From positions 1 through 64,000 of the forward strand of contig NZ_JMCC02000058.1 of NCBI RefSeq assembly GCF_000737335.2: a stretch of DNA of 64,000 bases. The letters are read 5' to 3'. The notes under the pieces were generated by a model. That model had not been told where the DNA came from, made no database searches, and worked only from the letters and a program-made list of their open reading frames with translations. This stretch comes from Enhygromyxa salina. GTDB lineage: Bacteria > Myxococcota_A > Polyangia > Nannocystales > Nannocystaceae. A program made the translations under genes and the position numbers. Below are positions 53,402-63,047 of the stretch, in pieces; positions within the stretch are counted from its first letter, which is position 1, and each line of letters starts with the position of its first letter.

Positions 53402-53538
53402 TTTCTTTAGTGATCTCGTGTGTTTGTGGATCTCGCGGGGCTCCCCAGGTGGTCATAGTAGGATAAAAGCCTACATTTCACCACATTAATCGTTGCGGGG
53501 TGTCGCGGGGACCGCCAGGGCGGGTTAGTGTCCGCGCC

Positions 53539-54339
53539 ATGCGACGCGTCGCCATCCTGCTCCCCCTTGTCGCCCTCCTGTTCGGAGGCTGCAAAAAAGA
53601 TGAACTCGAGGCTGCCCTGGCCAAGGCCGAGGCCGAGCTCGCGCAAACCCGCAAGGATCTCGAAGGCCAGAAGCAGGCCAACGCGACGCTGCAGGCCGAG
53701 AACCAGACGCTGCAAGAGCGGATCACCGAGCTCGAGGGCGAGCTCAGCGAGCTCGGCGGGCAGATCACGCAGCTCGAGGGCCAGCTCAAGGATCTCGCCG
53801 ACAAGGCAGGCATCACCGAGCGCGAGCTCGCCGAGCTGCGCGCCGAGAAGGCGAAGCGCGAGAAGGAGCTCGAGGTCTACCGCAGCTTGTTCGCCAGCCT
53901 CAAAAAAATGGTCGATGCCGGCACGATCAAGGTCGGGTTCCGCGAAGGTCGCCTGGTCGTCCAGCTCGACGACGCGATCTTGTTCGACTCGGGCCGCGCC
54001 AAGCTCAAGAAGACCGGACAAGAGGCGATCAGCTCGCTGGTCGAGCCGCTCAAGGCCGTCAAGCGCGACTGGATCGTTGGCGGCCACACCGACAACGTGC
54101 CGATCAAGACCGCCACCTTCGCCAGCAACTGGGAGCTCAGCTCCGCGCGCGCGCTCGAGGTCACCAACTACTTGATCGAGCAAGGCATGCCGGCCGACCG
54201 GATCGGCGCCGCGGGCTACGCCGAGTTTGACCCGGTCGCGGACAACTCCACGCCCGAAGGCCGCGCGCAGAACCGGCGGATCGAGGTCGTGCTGATGCCC
54301 ACGATCCCGCAGAACCTGCAAGACATGCTCATGAACTAG
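53539..54339 (+). CDS. OmpA-type peptidoglycan-binding lipoprotein with coiled coil
   Basis: A 266-residue protein with lipobox FGGC (Cys 18). Residues about 20-120 form a long coiled coil (heptads of Glu, Leu, Ala: AEAELAQTRKDLEGQ, LQERITELEGELSEL). The C-terminal ~135 residues are an OmpA/MotB domain with LFDSGRAKLK, GHTDNVPIKT and the end RAQNRRIEVVL, which binds peptidoglycan. It probably anchors the outer membrane to the cell wall. ATG 53539 starts the signal peptide. Its last 11 bases overlap the convergent gene at 54329. Confidence 0.88.
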   Translation: MRRVAILLPLVALLFGGCKKDELEAALAKAEAELAQTRKDLEGQKQANATLQAENQTLQERITELEGELSELGGQITQLEGQLKDLADKAGITERELAELRAEKAKREKELEVYRSLFASLKKMVDAGTIKVGFREGRLVVQLDDAILFDSGRAKLKKTGQEAISSLVEPLKAVKRDWIVGGHTDNVPIKTATFASNWELSSARALEVTNYLIEQGMPADRIGAAGYAEFDPVADNSTPEGRAQNRRIEVVLMPTIPQNLQDMLMN

Positions 54340-54970
54340 GCCGCGGCGGCATGCGCTGCACATCGCAGCGAAACCGCCCAGCCAAGACCGACACGGGCCC
54401 GAGCGCTTGCAGCTTGGGCTCTGTCGTTTCTGCGTGGGGCGCGGACGCCAGGTCGGCGCACGCGAACTCGCCAGTGAGGGTCATGGACGCGGCGTCAAAC
54501 TGAATCTCGAGCGCGCAGCTGGGATCGGCGGGCCCGGCTCCGTTGTTGAACGCGTCGTCGCCCTCGTGCCACCAGATCGCAAAGCCTGGATCTGGGCTGC
54601 AGTGGCTGCCGTGGGCGCCGGCTGGCATGGGCTCGTAGCGACCGCTGGGCCGCTGGCTCAGCCGACACACATCGATGTCCAAGCGCGGGCCGGCGTCGCC
54701 GTCTTGCTCGGGGGTCTGCGCCAAGCGGATCCACAGGTAGTCGCCGCGCTCGGGCTCGGCATACCAGCGACAGAACACGTGGCCCTCCGGGGCGGACCAC
54801 GAGAGGTCTGACGCAGCGCCGTTGGTGTGTTCGAGGGTGAACGCGCCCTGGGGCCCCGGCGCCTCCACCCGTGGCGCCTGAGCTTCGGGCGCCTGCGGGA
54901 CCGCACACGCCGCGCACACCACGAGGCCGAGAAGCACTCGCCCGAGCTGAAAACACTGTTGCGCGGTCAT
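54329..54970 (-). CDS. small lipoprotein, hypothetical
   Basis: A 213-residue protein with a signal peptide and lipobox CAAC (Cys 22). The mature part is beta-rich (AFTLEHTNGAASDLSWSAPEGHVFCRWYAEP, IDVCRLSQRPSG) with two to four more Cys. No family recognised. Its ATG overlaps the stop of the upstream gene by one base (TGATG), so the two are coupled, and its end overlaps the OmpA-type gene by 11 bases. Confidence 0.65.
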   Translation of the reverse strand: MTAQQCFQLGRVLLGLVVCAACAVPQAPEAQAPRVEAPGPQGAFTLEHTNGAASDLSWSAPEGHVFCRWYAEPERGDYLWIRLAQTPEQDGDAGPRLDIDVCRLSQRPSGRYEPMPAGAHGSHCSPDPGFAIWWHEGDDAFNNGAGPADPSCALEIQFDAASMTLTGEFACADLASAPHAETTEPKLQALGPVSVLAGRFRCDVQRMPPRPSS

Positions 54971-55470
54971 CAATTGAGCACGTTCAGATGCAGCGGGTCG
55001 CCGTCGAGTTTCAACATCACGCGCAAGTTGGCCTGGCCCGCGACGTGCCACTGATCCCCGGGTGTCGAGGGCTGCAGCTGCAACAACGGCGTCGCAGCCA
55101 CAGCGGCGGTCGAGATCGCCTCGCCGTCGTAGTCGCGCAGCTGGTACAGCGCAGCGTAGGGCGCGTTGGCGATGGAGCCGTGGATCACCAGCTGCACGTC
55201 GACGATGCCCGCGCGTCCCGCAGCCGCGCGCAGCACTTGGCGTGTGCGCCCGGCGTTGGCCCGCAGGTACACGGCCGCGCTCAGATCACGTCGATACACG
55301 ATCGTTGGCCCAAGCACCGGGTTGCGGTTGAGCTGCAGCTCGACGCGGATCCCCTGCCCCGGGGGATCTTCGGGAGACGCTGGCTGCTCCATCGCTACCC
55401 AGCGCAGCCACACCACGAAGGTGTCGCGGGCGAGGTCGAAGGTCAGCGTCGGATACAGGGCCGTCGCCAT
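54970..55470 (-). CDS. hypothetical protein
   Basis: A 166-residue beta-rich soluble protein (LYPTLTFDLARDTFVVWLRWVAM, GIRVELQLNRNPVLGPTIVY, AVYLRANAGRT). No signal peptide or membrane helix. ATG 55470 (MATALYPTL) is preferred; the frame extends ten codons upstream without a likely start. It is divergent from the ligase gene (23 bases between starts) and coupled to the small lipoprotein downstream. Confidence 0.6.
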   Translation of the reverse strand: MATALYPTLTFDLARDTFVVWLRWVAMEQPASPEDPPGQGIRVELQLNRNPVLGPTIVYRRDLSAAVYLRANAGRTRQVLRAAAGRAGIVDVQLVIHGSIANAPYAALYQLRDYDGEAISTAAVAATPLLQLQPSTPGDQWHVAGQANLRVMLKLDGDPLHLNVLN

Positions 55471-55493
55471 CGGGCGGAGTGTACACTCCGGCC

Positions 55494-57131
55494 ATGTCAT
55501 CGGGCCCTGCCATCGAGATCCCCGATCGCCTCAACATGGCCGAATGGTTCCTGGACCGGCGCCTCGACGAGGGTCTGGGCGACAAGACCGCGATCCACTA
55601 TCACGGCAGCTCGCTCGACCAGCCGCGCCAGCTCAGCTACGCGCAGCTGGTTGGCGAGAGCTGCAAGGTCACCAATTTACTGCGCGAGCTCGGGCTTGGC
55701 ATCGAGGATCGGGTGCTGATCTTGCTGCCCGACACGCCCGCGTTCGTGGCCTGCTACTTCGGGGTGCTCCGGGCTGGCTGCGTCGCGGTCCCAGCCAACA
55801 ACTGGCTCAAGGCCAAGGACTACGCCTACTACCTCGAGTACGCCCGGCCCAAGGCCGTGATCGTCGACGCCGAGATCTGGCCAGCCGTCGACGAGGCGCG
55901 CCAGACCGAGGGCCGCCACACCAAGCACTACATCGTCCACGACCGGACCTTCGCGGCCACCCCCGAGGGCACCGTCGACATCGCGCAGGCCTGCGGCTCG
56001 CTGCCCAGCACCGCGCGCACCGAGCCAACCTACCGCGACGACATCTCGACCTGGCTGAGCTCGAGCGGCTCGACCGGCAACCCCAAGTGCGTGGTCCACA
56101 TGCACCACGACTTCGTGTGGAACACGATCGCCTACGCCCAGCGCACGCTCAAACTCAAGCGCGACGACATCACGCTGTCCGCCCCCAAGCTGTTTTTTGG
56201 CTACGCGCTGGCCAGCAACATGCTGTTCCCGTTCAGCGTGGGGGGCAGCTGCGTGCTGCTGCCCCAACGCGTCAAGCCGGCCGCGTACTTCGAGCTGCTC
56301 GAGCGCTACGAGGCCACGCAGTTCGTGACCGTGCCAACGACGATCGCCAAGATGGTCGCCGCCGCCGAGAACGACGGCGCCGCCGACGGCCGTGATCTGT
56401 CCAAGCTCCACTCGCTGATCTCGGCCGGCGAGGCGCTTCCACCTCGCATCTATCGGGCCTGGCGCGATCGCTTCAAGGCCGAGATCTACGACGGGATCGG
56501 CTCGGCCGAGATGTTCCACGTGTACATCACCAACCGACCCGGCGACGTCAAAGAGGGCAGCCTCGGCAAGCTGGTAGAGGGCTACGAGTACGAGCTGGTC
56601 GGCGACGACGGCCGCCCCGTCGCCAAGGGCGAGATCGGGACCGTCGTGATCCGCGGCGGCTCTGCGGGGCTGTGCTACTGGCGGATGCGCGACAAGAGCC
56701 GCGAGACCTTTCACGGTGACGCGGTCGTTGGCGGCGACAAGTTCATGGTCGATGCTGACGGCTACTTTTGGTACTGCGGCCGCGGCGACGACATGCTCAA
56801 GTGCTCGGGCGTGTTCGTGTCGCCGGTCGAGGTCGAGAACGCCCTGATCGCCCACCCCGCCGTGCGCGAGGCTGGCGTCGTCGGCTTCCGCGACGCCGAC
56901 GAGCTCGAGAAGACCATGGCCTTCGTGGAGCTCGCGGCTGGGCACGAAGCCAGTGACGAGCTCTCCGAGCAGATCATCGCGCACTGCCGCACGCTGGTCG
57001 CCGCGTTCAAGGCCCCGCGCAAGCTCGAGTTCGTGGCTGAGCTGCCGCGCACCGAGACCGGGAAGATCCGGCGGGCTGCGCTGCGCGAGCTGGCGGCCAA
57101 GCAGGTCGATGGCGCGGGAGGCCAGGCGTGA
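55494..57131 (+). CDS. benzoate-CoA-ligase-like AMP-forming ligase
   Basis: A 545-residue member of the adenylate-forming ligase family, closest in layout to benzoate/4-hydroxybenzoate-CoA ligases. Motifs: P-loop SSSGSTGNPKCVVH (about 195-208), YDGIGSAEMFHVYITN with the Glu of the core, GRGDDMLKCSGVFVSPVEVENA (hinge), and the catalytic Lys in PRTETGKIRRAALRE near the end. It activates an aromatic or fatty acid to its CoA thioester. ATG 55494 is used. Its stop overlaps the GTG of the creatininase-family gene. Confidence 0.85.
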   Translation: MSSGPAIEIPDRLNMAEWFLDRRLDEGLGDKTAIHYHGSSLDQPRQLSYAQLVGESCKVTNLLRELGLGIEDRVLILLPDTPAFVACYFGVLRAGCVAVPANNWLKAKDYAYYLEYARPKAVIVDAEIWPAVDEARQTEGRHTKHYIVHDRTFAATPEGTVDIAQACGSLPSTARTEPTYRDDISTWLSSSGSTGNPKCVVHMHHDFVWNTIAYAQRTLKLKRDDITLSAPKLFFGYALASNMLFPFSVGGSCVLLPQRVKPAAYFELLERYEATQFVTVPTTIAKMVAAAENDGAADGRDLSKLHSLISAGEALPPRIYRAWRDRFKAEIYDGIGSAEMFHVYITNRPGDVKEGSLGKLVEGYEYELVGDDGRPVAKGEIGTVVIRGGSAGLCYWRMRDKSRETFHGDAVVGGDKFMVDADGYFWYCGRGDDMLKCSGVFVSPVEVENALIAHPAVREAGVVGFRDADELEKTMAFVELAAGHEASDELSEQIIAHCRTLVAAFKAPRKLEFVAELPRTETGKIRRAALRELAAKQVDGAGGQA

Positions 57132-57919
57132 GCGCGACGGATCCGGGCGCGGCTGGCCAGGTCTGGGAGCTCGCGCGAATGACCTACGTGGAGGTCGAGG
57201 CCGCGCTCGCACGGTCCGAGCCCAAGATCGCGCTGCTGCCAACCGGGAGCACCGAAGCCCACGGGCCTCACCTGCCGCTGGCGACAGACTCGATCATCTC
57301 GGTGGAGATGGCCCGGCGCGCGGCGGAGCAGCTCGCCGCCCGCGGGATGATCGCCGTGCGCATGCCAGCGCTGCACTACGCGGTCACCGATTGGGCTGCA
57401 GACTTTGCAGGGTCCGCCGGCGTCACCCAGGACACGGCCCGCGCGACCCTGCTCGAGCTCGCGCGCCGTTATGCAACGTTGGGCTTTGACGCGACCGTGC
57501 TGATCAACGCGCACCTCGAGCCTGACAACATCGCGACCTTGCGCGGGGTCACCCGCGAATACGCAGAGTCCGGCGCGCCGGGAAAGCTGTTGTTCCCCGA
57601 CAAGACCCGCCGACGCTACGCGTCCCGCTTGACCCAGGAATTTCAGAGCGGCTCGTGCCACGCCGGACAGTACGAGACCTCTTTGGTGCTGGCGGTGGAT
57701 CCAAGCTTGGTCCGCGTCGCGCTCGCGCAAAAATTGCCCGAACACCACGTGGCGCTGCACGAGCACATCGCCCGGGGGGCCACGAGCTTCGCAGAGTGCG
57801 GCCTCGATCAGGCCTATTGTGGCAATCCGGCCAACGCCAGCGCAGCCGAGGGCCACGCCAGCTACGACGCGCTCGCCAGCATCGTCGTCGACACGGTGCT
57901 CGAGGCGTTGGGCGGCTGA
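57128..57919 (+). CDS. creatininase-family metallo-amidohydrolase
   Basis: A 263-residue protein of the creatininase family. Metal ligands are visible in LPTGSTEAHGPHLPLATDS (Glu43, His45, His48, Asp54) and SCHAGQYETSL. The usual NGHGGN is replaced by NAHLEPDN, so specificity may be unusual. The GTG start overlaps the ligase stop (GTGA), so the pair is translationally coupled and may act in one pathway that opens a cyclic amide and activates an acid (inference). Confidence 0.82.
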   Translation: MSATDPGAAGQVWELARMTYVEVEAALARSEPKIALLPTGSTEAHGPHLPLATDSIISVEMARRAAEQLAARGMIAVRMPALHYAVTDWAADFAGSAGVTQDTARATLLELARRYATLGFDATVLINAHLEPDNIATLRGVTREYAESGAPGKLLFPDKTRRRYASRLTQEFQSGSCHAGQYETSLVLAVDPSLVRVALAQKLPEHHVALHEHIARGATSFAECGLDQAYCGNPANASAAEGHASYDALASIVVDTVLEALGG

Positions 57920-58100
57920 CCTTTGCGATCAATACGGTGGCGGCCATTACTGGAGGGCCTGGGCCTGCCAGCATTCCGCATGGCCCAATTGGCAGCAACT
58001 GTACCGATTGACACAACGTACCAATTGCCAATTGTTCCGTTGGCCACCCGGGTGCTGTCAATATTTGCGCGTACCAGCAGCCCCATTGACCCGTCAAACG

Positions 58101-58128
58101 TGGACCCAGCCCGGCACTGCGCGACACT
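58101..58128 (+). promoter_or_regulatory. shared upstream motif, copy 1
   Basis: A 28-base stretch that recurs upstream of 60781 (60721-60748) with 3-4 differences; the last 17 bases, CGGCACTGCGCGACACT, are identical. It lies about 60 bases before ATG 58189. It could be an operator or a piece of promoter. No matching palindrome is seen. The remaining gap 57920-58100 has nothing I can name. Confidence 0.45.
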
Positions 58129-58188
58129 CCACGACACCCATACGCTCAAATGATGAGAGTATGGCTGAATGTCGAGGTTCCCGAAGTC

Positions 58189-58647
<459 letters not shown>

Positions 58648-58704
58648 CGCACGAGAGAGGCGAACCGCTAAATCCCACGCACAAGTGCACGCCTACTGAC
58701 TCGT

Positions 58705-58781
58705 CCCTGCCGTTGTCGACTCGGCGCTCGCGGTATCCCGACACAGCTTCGACCTCGCTCCTCGTCAGGAACGGCACAGAC
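58705..58781. repeat. dispersed repeat core, copy B
   Basis: Matches the core of the element at 26760-26838 over about 75 bases (CCTGCCGTTGTCGACTCGGCGCTCGCRGTAT..., ..CAGGAACGGC). It carries inverted ends GCCGTT/AACGGC and lies between the acidic lipoprotein and the convergent kinase gene. Confidence 0.6.
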
Positions 58782-58807
58782 GCACCCTGGCACGTCTGCA
58801 GGGCCAT

Positions 58808-58863
58808 CCCCGCCGTTGTCGACTCGGCGCTCGCAGTATCCCTAGTCAGGAACGGCCCCAGAC
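58808..58863. repeat. dispersed repeat core, copy C
   Basis: Shorter copy with the middle ~22 bases (GACACAGCTTCGACCTCG...) deleted. The inverted ends GCCGTT/AACGGC and the 5' block GTTGTCGACTCGGCGCTCG are intact. It ends just before the kinase stop at 58873. Confidence 0.6.
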
Positions 58864-58872
58864 TGACTACAG

Positions 58873-60537
58873 TCAGTTCAGGCGCTGCAGCTTCACGCCG
58901 GCCGGCTTCTCGAGCGACACGCGATAGCGCTGGCCTGAAGCCACCTTCACCCGCCCCGCGCTGACCCACGGATCACTCGCGCGCTCGCGCAGCCAGACCT
59001 TGTGGCGACCGGGCGGCAGGCTCAGCTTGGCGACGGGCTCGAGCGCCCGCTCCTGTCCGTTGACCTTGACCCACACGAAGAAGAACTCGTGAGCGGCGAA
59101 CTCCACCTCGGCAGGGATCGCAGCGGGGACCTTGGACGCACGCCGCTTGGGCTCGCTCGGGGCCGCCACCGGTGGTGAAGCCTCTACGACCGGCGCGGCT
59201 TCGACGGGCACGGGCGAGACTTCCACAGGCGTGGGAACGGGAACGGGAACGGGAACGGGGACGACCGTGGGCTCGACGGGCGCCTCGGCGGCTGGGGCAT
59301 CCTCGCTTGGCGCGGACGCAGCCGTGGTGCCGGACAGCCACGCATATCCAAACCCCAGGCTGACACCGAGCACCGCCAGCGCAACCGCCAGCGCAACCGG
59401 GGCGCGTCGCCAACCGCTGGCCCGAGCCCCGGCCACCCGCTCGAACGGCTGTGGGGTGGTCTCGGACGCGGCCTCATCGACGGCGAGGATCGAGCGTGTT
59501 GCTAGATCCGACGCGTCCTGCGACTCCGACTGCTCATGCCCAGACTGCCCAGACTGCCCAGACTGTTCGTGGACCGTCGGCTCGTCGCTGGGCTCGAGCT
59601 CGAGCTCCTCGTCGGAGAATTCCACGGTCAACCCAGTGCGCGGCGCCGCGATCCCAGCGCGACCACGCACCAGCGCGGTCAGCTCGTCGGCGGCGTTGCG
59701 ATACCCGGGCCAGCGACGCAGGAGCGTCAACGCTTCGCCCGCAGACTGCACACGCGCTCCGCGATCTTTTGCCAGCAGGCCGTCGCGCAGCGCGACCAAC
59801 TCGAGCGGAACATCGGTTCGGCGCAGCGGCGGGATCTCGCCCGCGACCACCATGCCGAACAGCGCGTCACGCCCAGCCCCCGCACGAAACCGGACGCCGT
59901 CGAGCAGCTCTTGCAGCATCGCCCCAACCGCGAACAGATCCGTGGTCGCGTGCTTGGTGTCGCCGCGCAGCTGCTCGGGCGGCATGTAGCGCAGCTTGCC
60001 GCGCACGTGCAGGCCCGAGGTCTCCTCGCTGGCCAGGCGCGCGACCCCGAAGTCGCTGACCTTGACCTCACCGCTGACCGAAATCAGCACATTGTGCGGC
60101 GAGATGTCACGATGCACGATCGTGCTGCTCTCGTCGCCCTCTGTCAGGCCGTGAGCGTAGGCGAGGCCGCGCAGGACCTCACCGATCACGTGGGCGATGA
60201 CGTGTAGCTCGAACGCCTGGCCCTCCTCGCGCATCGCGGTTGCGAGCCGGCTCAGATCCATGCCATCCACCCACTCCATGACCAGGTAGCTGCGCCCCTC
60301 GTGCTCGCCAACGTCGAACACCTGCACGATGTTGGAGTGCGTCAACATCATGGTCAGACGGCCTTCGTCGACGAACATCCGGCGGTAGACCGGGTTGTTG
60401 GCGAAGTGTGAGGCCAGCAACTTGATGGCCACCGCCTTGCTCGCCCCGCCCATGGCCTGGCGCCGCCCCATCCACACCTCGGCCATCCCACCCGAGGCAA
60501 TGCGGCGAACCAACGCGTATGGACCCAATCGTTGCAC
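58873..60537 (-). CDS. transmembrane Ser/Thr protein kinase with PEGA-like C-terminus, paralogue
   Basis: A 554-residue Hanks-type kinase: P-loop IASGGMAEVW, Lys39, Glu58, HRDISPHN (Asp144) and SDFGVARL. A Ser/Gln/Glu-rich linker with 'SGQSG' repeats precedes one membrane helix (VALAVALAVLGVSLGFGYAW), a Pro/Val linker and a C-terminal domain (FFFVWVKVNGQERALEP to KPAGVKLQRLN). This matches the kinase at 41026-42729 in order and motifs. It is divergent from 60781-61803. Catalytic residues are intact; the target is unknown. Confidence 0.9.
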   Translation of the reverse strand: MQRLGPYALVRRIASGGMAEVWMGRRQAMGGASKAVAIKLLASHFANNPVYRRMFVDEGRLTMMLTHSNIVQVFDVGEHEGRSYLVMEWVDGMDLSRLATAMREEGQAFELHVIAHVIGEVLRGLAYAHGLTEGDESSTIVHRDISPHNVLISVSGEVKVSDFGVARLASEETSGLHVRGKLRYMPPEQLRGDTKHATTDLFAVGAMLQELLDGVRFRAGAGRDALFGMVVAGEIPPLRRTDVPLELVALRDGLLAKDRGARVQSAGEALTLLRRWPGYRNAADELTALVRGRAGIAAPRTGLTVEFSDEELELEPSDEPTVHEQSGQSGQSGHEQSESQDASDLATRSILAVDEAASETTPQPFERVAGARASGWRRAPVALAVALAVLGVSLGFGYAWLSGTTAASAPSEDAPAAEAPVEPTVVPVPVPVPVPTPVEVSPVPVEAAPVVEASPPVAAPSEPKRRASKVPAAIPAEVEFAAHEFFFVWVKVNGQERALEPVAKLSLPPGRHKVWLRERASDPWVSAGRVKVASGQRYRVSLEKPAGVKLQRLN

Positions 60538-60568
60538 TCACATGAGTGAATGACGAATATCCAGAAAA

Positions 60569-60574
60569 TGTCAA
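60569..60574 (-). promoter_or_regulatory. possible -35 element upstream of the kinase
   Basis: On the minus strand TTGACA lies 32 bases before the kinase ATG, in an AT-rich 60-base patch that stands out in this GC-rich region. No good -10 partner is seen, so this is a suggestion only. Confidence 0.25.
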
Positions 60575-60720
60575 GCCAACTTCATACACTTCAATCGTGC
60601 TATTTTTGAGTCGCCTATCATCCGACATGGCCAAAGTGACAGGCAATGCGCCCGGGTGCCACCGCCCCCAATTACAGCCCCGGTGTAGATACAGGCCGAA
60701 TATTCGACGCCACAAAAATC

Positions 60721-60748
60721 TGGACTCAGGACGGCACTGCGCGACACT
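60721..60748 (+). promoter_or_regulatory. shared upstream motif, copy 2
   Basis: Second copy of the 28-base element at 58101-58128, including CGGCACTGCGCGACACT, about 33 bases before ATG 60781. Its presence before two plus-strand genes of the same locus suggests common control. Confidence 0.45.
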
Positions 60749-60780
60749 TGATCGCACCTGCAGAACATCGCGACAAGAGT

Positions 60781-61803
60781 ATGGCAATTATTTCGGGGCC
60801 GTTCTTCGGCATATTACTTACAGTTGGCCTGGTGCTTGGTCCTGCGCACGCCGACGACAGCTATCCAGGTGCCGTCAGCGCGGTCGAGACAGCGCTGGTC
60901 CAGATCAACACGGACCCCGAGCGCGGAATTGACACCTTGCGCGCAGCGCTGGTCCATCTTCGCGAGTTCACGCCGCAGCTGGCCGGGGACCCCAAGACGC
61001 TCGAACTACGGCTCTTGGCCGAACTCGCCTTGGCTCGGGCTCAGCTCGCCTCGGGAGATCGCTACGCCGCCGCGGCGACGATCGACGCAGCACTCGAGGC
61101 CCTGGCCGATGCCCCCCTGCCCAGCGATCGGCTGGGTCCGGGGCTTGGGGCGCTGGTGGCCGAACGCCAGCGCGCGCTCGAGGCCCGCGGCTTCGCGCGA
61201 CTGCGGGTCGAGTGCCCCACCAAGTGTCGGGTATTGATCAACGAGCGCAACGCGGGGGACGTGGACACGCCGGGGTCCGCACGCGAGCTGGCGCTTCCGC
61301 TGGGCACTCATAGGGTCTGGGTCGAGTCGCTGGCCGAAGACGCGACCGCCGACGCAGACCCGCTGCGCACCACGGTCTCCCTGGATGCGGCGGACACCGT
61401 CGTCACCGTGACCTACTCGGGATCAGCCGAGACCGCCGACAGCCCCGTCCCCACGCGGGGCCAGGCCAACACCGGTGAGCGCCCACTCGAACTTGGCCCG
61501 CAACGCCAACGCCACCGCACCGCGCCGCGCTGGGCCGAGGTCACGACGCTCGTCGCGGGTGGAGCTGCGCTGGTCGCTGGGGCCGTGCTGTTGGCGATCG
61601 ACAGCCGTTGCCCTCGCGGCGCGGACCCGAACGACCTCGCCGCCTGCCCCGAACTCTACGACACGCGCACAGGTGGAATCGCGCTGGTGTCCGCGGGCTT
61701 CGCCGCCAGCTTGACCGGTGGAGTGATGCTGATCGTCGACGAGACCCGGATGGGGGATCGCCGCGGCACCGAGCTCGGCCTGGTCTGGACCACGAGGTTT
61801 TGA
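60781..61803 (+). CDS. secreted N-domain protein with two C-terminal membrane helices, paralogue of 42927-43943
   Basis: A 340-residue protein. After a signal peptide (LTVGLVLGPAHADD) come TPR-like helices (YPGAVSAVETALVQINTDPE, LLAELALARAQLASGDRYAAAATI), a PEGA-like segment (LRVECPTKCRVLINE, GTHRVWVESLAED), a linker, and two membrane helices around a Cys loop (DSRCPRGADP, ACPELYDTR). It matches the plan of 42927-43943 throughout, ending VxETRMG.. / VDEVRVG... ATG 60781 starts the signal peptide; the frame upstream has no good start. Partner of the divergent kinase. Confidence 0.75.
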   Translation: MAIISGPFFGILLTVGLVLGPAHADDSYPGAVSAVETALVQINTDPERGIDTLRAALVHLREFTPQLAGDPKTLELRLLAELALARAQLASGDRYAAAATIDAALEALADAPLPSDRLGPGLGALVAERQRALEARGFARLRVECPTKCRVLINERNAGDVDTPGSARELALPLGTHRVWVESLAEDATADADPLRTTVSLDAADTVVTVTYSGSAETADSPVPTRGQANTGERPLELGPQRQRHRTAPRWAEVTTLVAGGAALVAGAVLLAIDSRCPRGADPNDLAACPELYDTRTGGIALVSAGFAASLTGGVMLIVDETRMGDRRGTELGLVWTTRF

Positions 61804-61807
61804 GCCG

Positions 61808-62320
61808 ATGACCGTACCGATCTCACCCATGTTCTGCGTGCTCGTGCTCGCGCTTGGCAGCGGCGCGTCCACTTGCATGAAGCCCAACCCGCTCATCTAC
61901 GCGGTCGCCGAAGCGGGCACGGAGTCAGGCGGCGACAGTGAATCCAGCGGCGACAGCGAGTCGGGCAGCGACAGTGAATCCGGCGGCGACAGTGAATCCG
62001 AAGATAGCACCGAGTCGGGCGGCGAGGACGAACAAGACACCGAGTTCCCACAGATCCCCGACGTCGCCGACAGCGAACCCAACACCTGCGCCCCACTCGA
62101 CGCGTTCAACCCCGAGTGCGGGATGTGTCTAGGCTCGAGCTGTTGCGAGCTCGCGCTCGCTTGCGAGGCGGTCGAAGACTGCCCATGCCTTGCGGCCTGC
62201 TTGTTCGAAGGCGGCAGCAACGGCACCTGCAAGAACGCCTGCAACGGCACAAAGGCGGACATGCCCGAGCTCGATCCGCTCCTCGATTGCATGGACGAGC
62301 TCTGCGACGCCGCGTGCTGA
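61808..62320 (+). CDS. lipoprotein with Ser/Glu linker and Cys-rich end
   Basis: A 170-residue protein whose N-terminus (MTVPISP..CMKPNPL) is paralogous to that of 58189-58647. It has a Gly/Ser/Asp/Glu linker (SGGDSESSGDSESG) instead of GDGD. The C-terminal ~80 residues hold about 14 Cys (CAPLDAFNPECGMCLGSSCCELALACE, CDELCDAAC). It begins four bases after the upstream stop, so it is probably cotranscribed with the membrane-helix protein. Function unknown. Confidence 0.65.
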   Translation: MTVPISPMFCVLVLALGSGASTCMKPNPLIYAVAEAGTESGGDSESSGDSESGSDSESGGDSESEDSTESGGEDEQDTEFPQIPDVADSEPNTCAPLDAFNPECGMCLGSSCCELALACEAVEDCPCLAACLFEGGSNGTCKNACNGTKADMPELDPLLDCMDELCDAAC

Positions 62321-62326
62321 TCGGGG

Positions 62327-62989
62327 TCACACGCGTGTTGTCGCATCGAGCTGTTGGACGCCTTGGTCCGAGACCAGGTAGTCCATGCGCAGATCGTGAT
62401 CGAGCATCGGGATCGGGCCCCCTGGTGGATCGATGAACGCGGCCAGACAGACCCCACACAGCGGCGGCAACTCGAGTTCCGGGTCCGCCCGGCGAGTCGC
62501 CAAGGCCCGATCGTAGTGCCCGGCACCAAATCCCAGCCGCGCGCCGTCTTGGCCGAACCCAAGCCCTGGGACCAGCATCAGATCGACGCCGTGCTCGGCC
62601 CCCGGGGCGACCACCCCCTCCCCTGCTTCGGCTGTGTGGACCGGCGGCTCGAGCAGACCCATGCGGCCCGGCTCGAGCTGCGAGAGATCCCGACACGGCC
62701 AAAACCGCATGCGCCCCGAGCCGATCAACCTGGGCAACCACACACGCTTGCCAGCCGCGAGCGCGAGCTCGAGCAGCGGCCGGGTGTCGACCTCGCCGCG
62801 CACCCCAACGAACGCCGCCAAGCCGCGGGCCTCGACCCACATGGGATGCGCGACGAGCTTGGCCGTGAGCTGCTGCGATCCGAGCAACAAATGCTCGGCC
62901 GACAGCGCCCGCCGCCGCGCCAACAACAGCTTGCGCAGGGCCTGCTTGGCTGCATCCGCGCTGGGCTGCTCGAGCTTGGGCTCGGTCAT
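62327..62989 (-). CDS. 5-formyltetrahydrofolate cyclo-ligase
   Basis: A 220-residue member of the 5-formyl-THF cyclo-ligase family (MTHFS), converting 5-formyl-THF to 5,10-methenyl-THF with ATP. Motifs: KQALRKLLLARRRALS at the start, LVPGLGFGQDGARLGFGAGHYDR (the family's GYGGGYYDR loop), and LDHDLRMDYLVSD near the end. ATG 62989 is used; the frame upstream has no supporting signal. Convergent with the lipoprotein gene. Confidence 0.88.
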   Translation of the reverse strand: MTEPKLEQPSADAAKQALRKLLLARRRALSAEHLLLGSQQLTAKLVAHPMWVEARGLAAFVGVRGEVDTRPLLELALAAGKRVWLPRLIGSGRMRFWPCRDLSQLEPGRMGLLEPPVHTAEAGEGVVAPGAEHGVDLMLVPGLGFGQDGARLGFGAGHYDRALATRRADPELELPPLCGVCLAAFIDPPGGPIPMLDHDLRMDYLVSDQGVQQLDATTRV

Positions 62990-63047
62990 GTGCGCGAGCC
63001 TACACCGACGCTCGCCAGCGCGGCCCTGCGACGATAAAACCCGGGCA

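Noticed and set aside
53407..54363. Minus-strand open frame opposite the OmpA-type lipoprotein
   Set aside because: Antisense of coiled-coil codons; Leu/Ala runs only.
55677..57242. 521-codon minus-strand open frame opposite the acyl-CoA ligase
   Set aside because: Compositional shadow of the ligase gene; no recognisable domain and no start signal.
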